This document shows positions 63,175-64,000 of a stretch of DNA of 64,000 nucleotides, in pieces. This DNA is from Gordonibacter faecis. GTDB taxonomy: Bacteria > Actinomycetota > Coriobacteriia > Coriobacteriales > Eggerthellaceae. The notes under the pieces are model-generated. The model saw only the letters and a list, made by a program, of their open reading frames with translations, did no database searches and was not told the DNA's origin. The position numbers were made by a program, and so were the translations under genes. Each line of letters begins with the position of its first letter. Position 1 is the first letter of the stretch. The stretch spans positions 109,052-173,051 of the forward strand of contig NZ_JASJEU010000020.1 of the NCBI RefSeq assembly GCF_030077735.1. The letters run 5' to 3'.

Positions 63175-63771
63175 AGCCTGCTCCTTACGCACGTCGCTTG
63201 CTTGGGAAAACGCCGTGGCGACAAAGCGCACACGAGCGCTAAAGATAGATGACTGCGCTATTCTAAAGTAAGAGCCCGGGCTGAGGCTGCGCGCGCCGAG
63301 CGTTGGCGCAAATCTGTTCAAGAAACGCATCTTTGCCGAAGGGCCCACGCAGTAAACCAGCCTCACATTCACGAGCGCCCCACTTCACAAAAAAGTGTGA
63401 CACGCTTACGCGCTGGCTAATACGCCATGAGTTTTCCCGCGTTCCTTGCCTTATGATGCGGGTTGACTGAGCTTGTAGGCGATACCGACAGGTTGGCGGT
63501 TGGCGATTCACGAATCGCCCTCTCCGCCGAAGGCGGAGAACACAACCATGACCTGCGTTTTCGCGCTGCGCGCGAAAGGGCGCTTCGTGAAGCGCCCCTA
63601 CGTGGATTACCTTTTTAGTTAGAGATATCGTACATGAAAAAACCCGCGTCATAGTGATAGGGAGGGCAGTCATCTTGTGGCGTAATCAGCAGCGCGAAGC
63701 GCGTCACACTTTATGAGAGCGGGACGGCGGCCCTCAAAGGTTGAGAACACAATCGAACAAGAGGTTTATCG
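63175..63771. other. Region upstream of glmS, mostly MITE-like repeat
   Basis: A ~215-bp leader of glmS is followed by the complete MITE-like copy 5 (63391-63712). ORFs crossing it (63263-63673 minus) are repeat sequence. No gene is seen. Confidence 0.55.
63391..63712. repeat. MITE-like repeat, complete copy 5
   Basis: Terminal arms AAAAGTGTGACACGCTTACG and GCGCGAAGCGCGTCACACTT are inverted over about 75 bp. The core contains CTCCGCCGAAGGCGGAG, then AACACAACCATGACCTGCG, then GGGCGCTTCGTGAAGCGCCC. The AACACAACCATGACC segment is in the opposite orientation to its counterpart in copy 2. Confidence 0.75.
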
Positions 63772-63987
63772 ATGGCCATGATCCTACCTGACATAGAACC
63801 TGGCAAAAAATGGCACAAATCGCCGTTTATGTACGGATTTGATGAGCACTTGTATGAGAAATCCCAGGTCAATATTTCGCGAAGTCGTCGAGGCGGCGAA
63901 ATCGGGCGAAAATCCATACATAAAGGGCGTGCGGCAGAAAGTTGGACCGCCTTGAGGCGGTCCACGACCGATCGAGTGGCCCCGTAG
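63772..63987 (+). CDS. Short ORF of uncertain status at the window end
   Basis: 71 codons from an ATG with AGAGG upstream. The N-terminal part (ILPDIEPGKKWHKSPFMYGF) looks protein-like; the rest is arginine-rich. A shifted frame at 63854-63955 encodes another plausible stretch (PRSIFREVVEAAKSGENPYI) that ends at a hairpin GGACCGCC/GGCGGTCC. The region may hold a small frameshifted or decayed gene. Confidence 0.3.
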   Translation: MAMILPDIEPGKKWHKSPFMYGFDEHLYEKSQVNISRSRRGGEIGRKSIHKGRAAESWTALRRSTTDRVAP

Positions 63988-64000
63988 GGGCCGCGAGGAG

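Noticed and set aside
61279..63252. 657-codon open frame on the plus strand
   Set aside because: Antisense shadow of glmS.
63263..63673. 136-codon minus-strand frame
   Set aside because: Mostly MITE-like repeat sequence; no protein-like features.

Overview
The window is chromosomal DNA from a high-GC Gram-positive bacterium. The gene set fits a gut-type Coriobacteriia/Eggerthellaceae organism: short intergenic distances, molybdenum cofactor and molybdate genes, NikR-regulated nickel uptake, and giant surface proteins built of bacterial beta-repeat and BspA-type leucine-rich repeats. The assignment rests on gene content only, and the species is not determined.

Layout. 1-4.4 kb: a minus-strand operon for a BcrA/LanF-type ABC exporter with its two-component system, divergent from an unknown membrane protein. 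5.4-10 kb: VanZ-like protein, pyrE, a fluoride channel under a fluoride riboswitch, tRNA-Thr(TGT), two small regulators and a Phd-like protein. 10-29 kb: a surface-protein operon read on the minus strand, in order 29071 -> 10158. It encodes two paralogous membrane proteins flanking a small secreted protein, then a 4597-residue protein with a sortase-like tail, a small exported protein and a long acidic/proline-rich membrane protein. 29-32 kb: a gene-poor stretch, a small helical ORF and an AAA/DUF4143 ATPase. 32.7-41.5 kb: a second giant secreted protein (BspA-type LRR plus InlB-type repeats). Its signal peptide is separated from the body by a 12-base homopolymer that puts it out of frame here. 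41.9-48.4 kb: bacterioferritin, moaC, moaA, modCBA. 48.7-54.6 kb: nikABCDE with two NikR-type boxes. 54.6-63.2 kb: Schlafen/AlbA_2 protein, ligA, HdeD-like protein, NAD(P)HX dehydratase, acpS, glmS.

The intergenic DNA is rich in repeats. There is a MITE-like family with long terminal inverted repeats (five copies) and a GTCATCCTGAGCGGAG palindrome that has also entered the acpS and nikC reading frames. There is a palindromic GGCAAGGG element. Three copies of a conserved-core, covarying-stem element all sit at the 3' ends of minus-strand genes inside operons. Two direct-repeat arrays with a 22-23 bp period lie near ATPase-type genes.

The strongest leads are the apparent phase-variable giant LRR protein, the conserved-core structured element family, the ModB protein with a large exported N-terminal domain, and the coding use of REP-like repeats in acpS and nikC.
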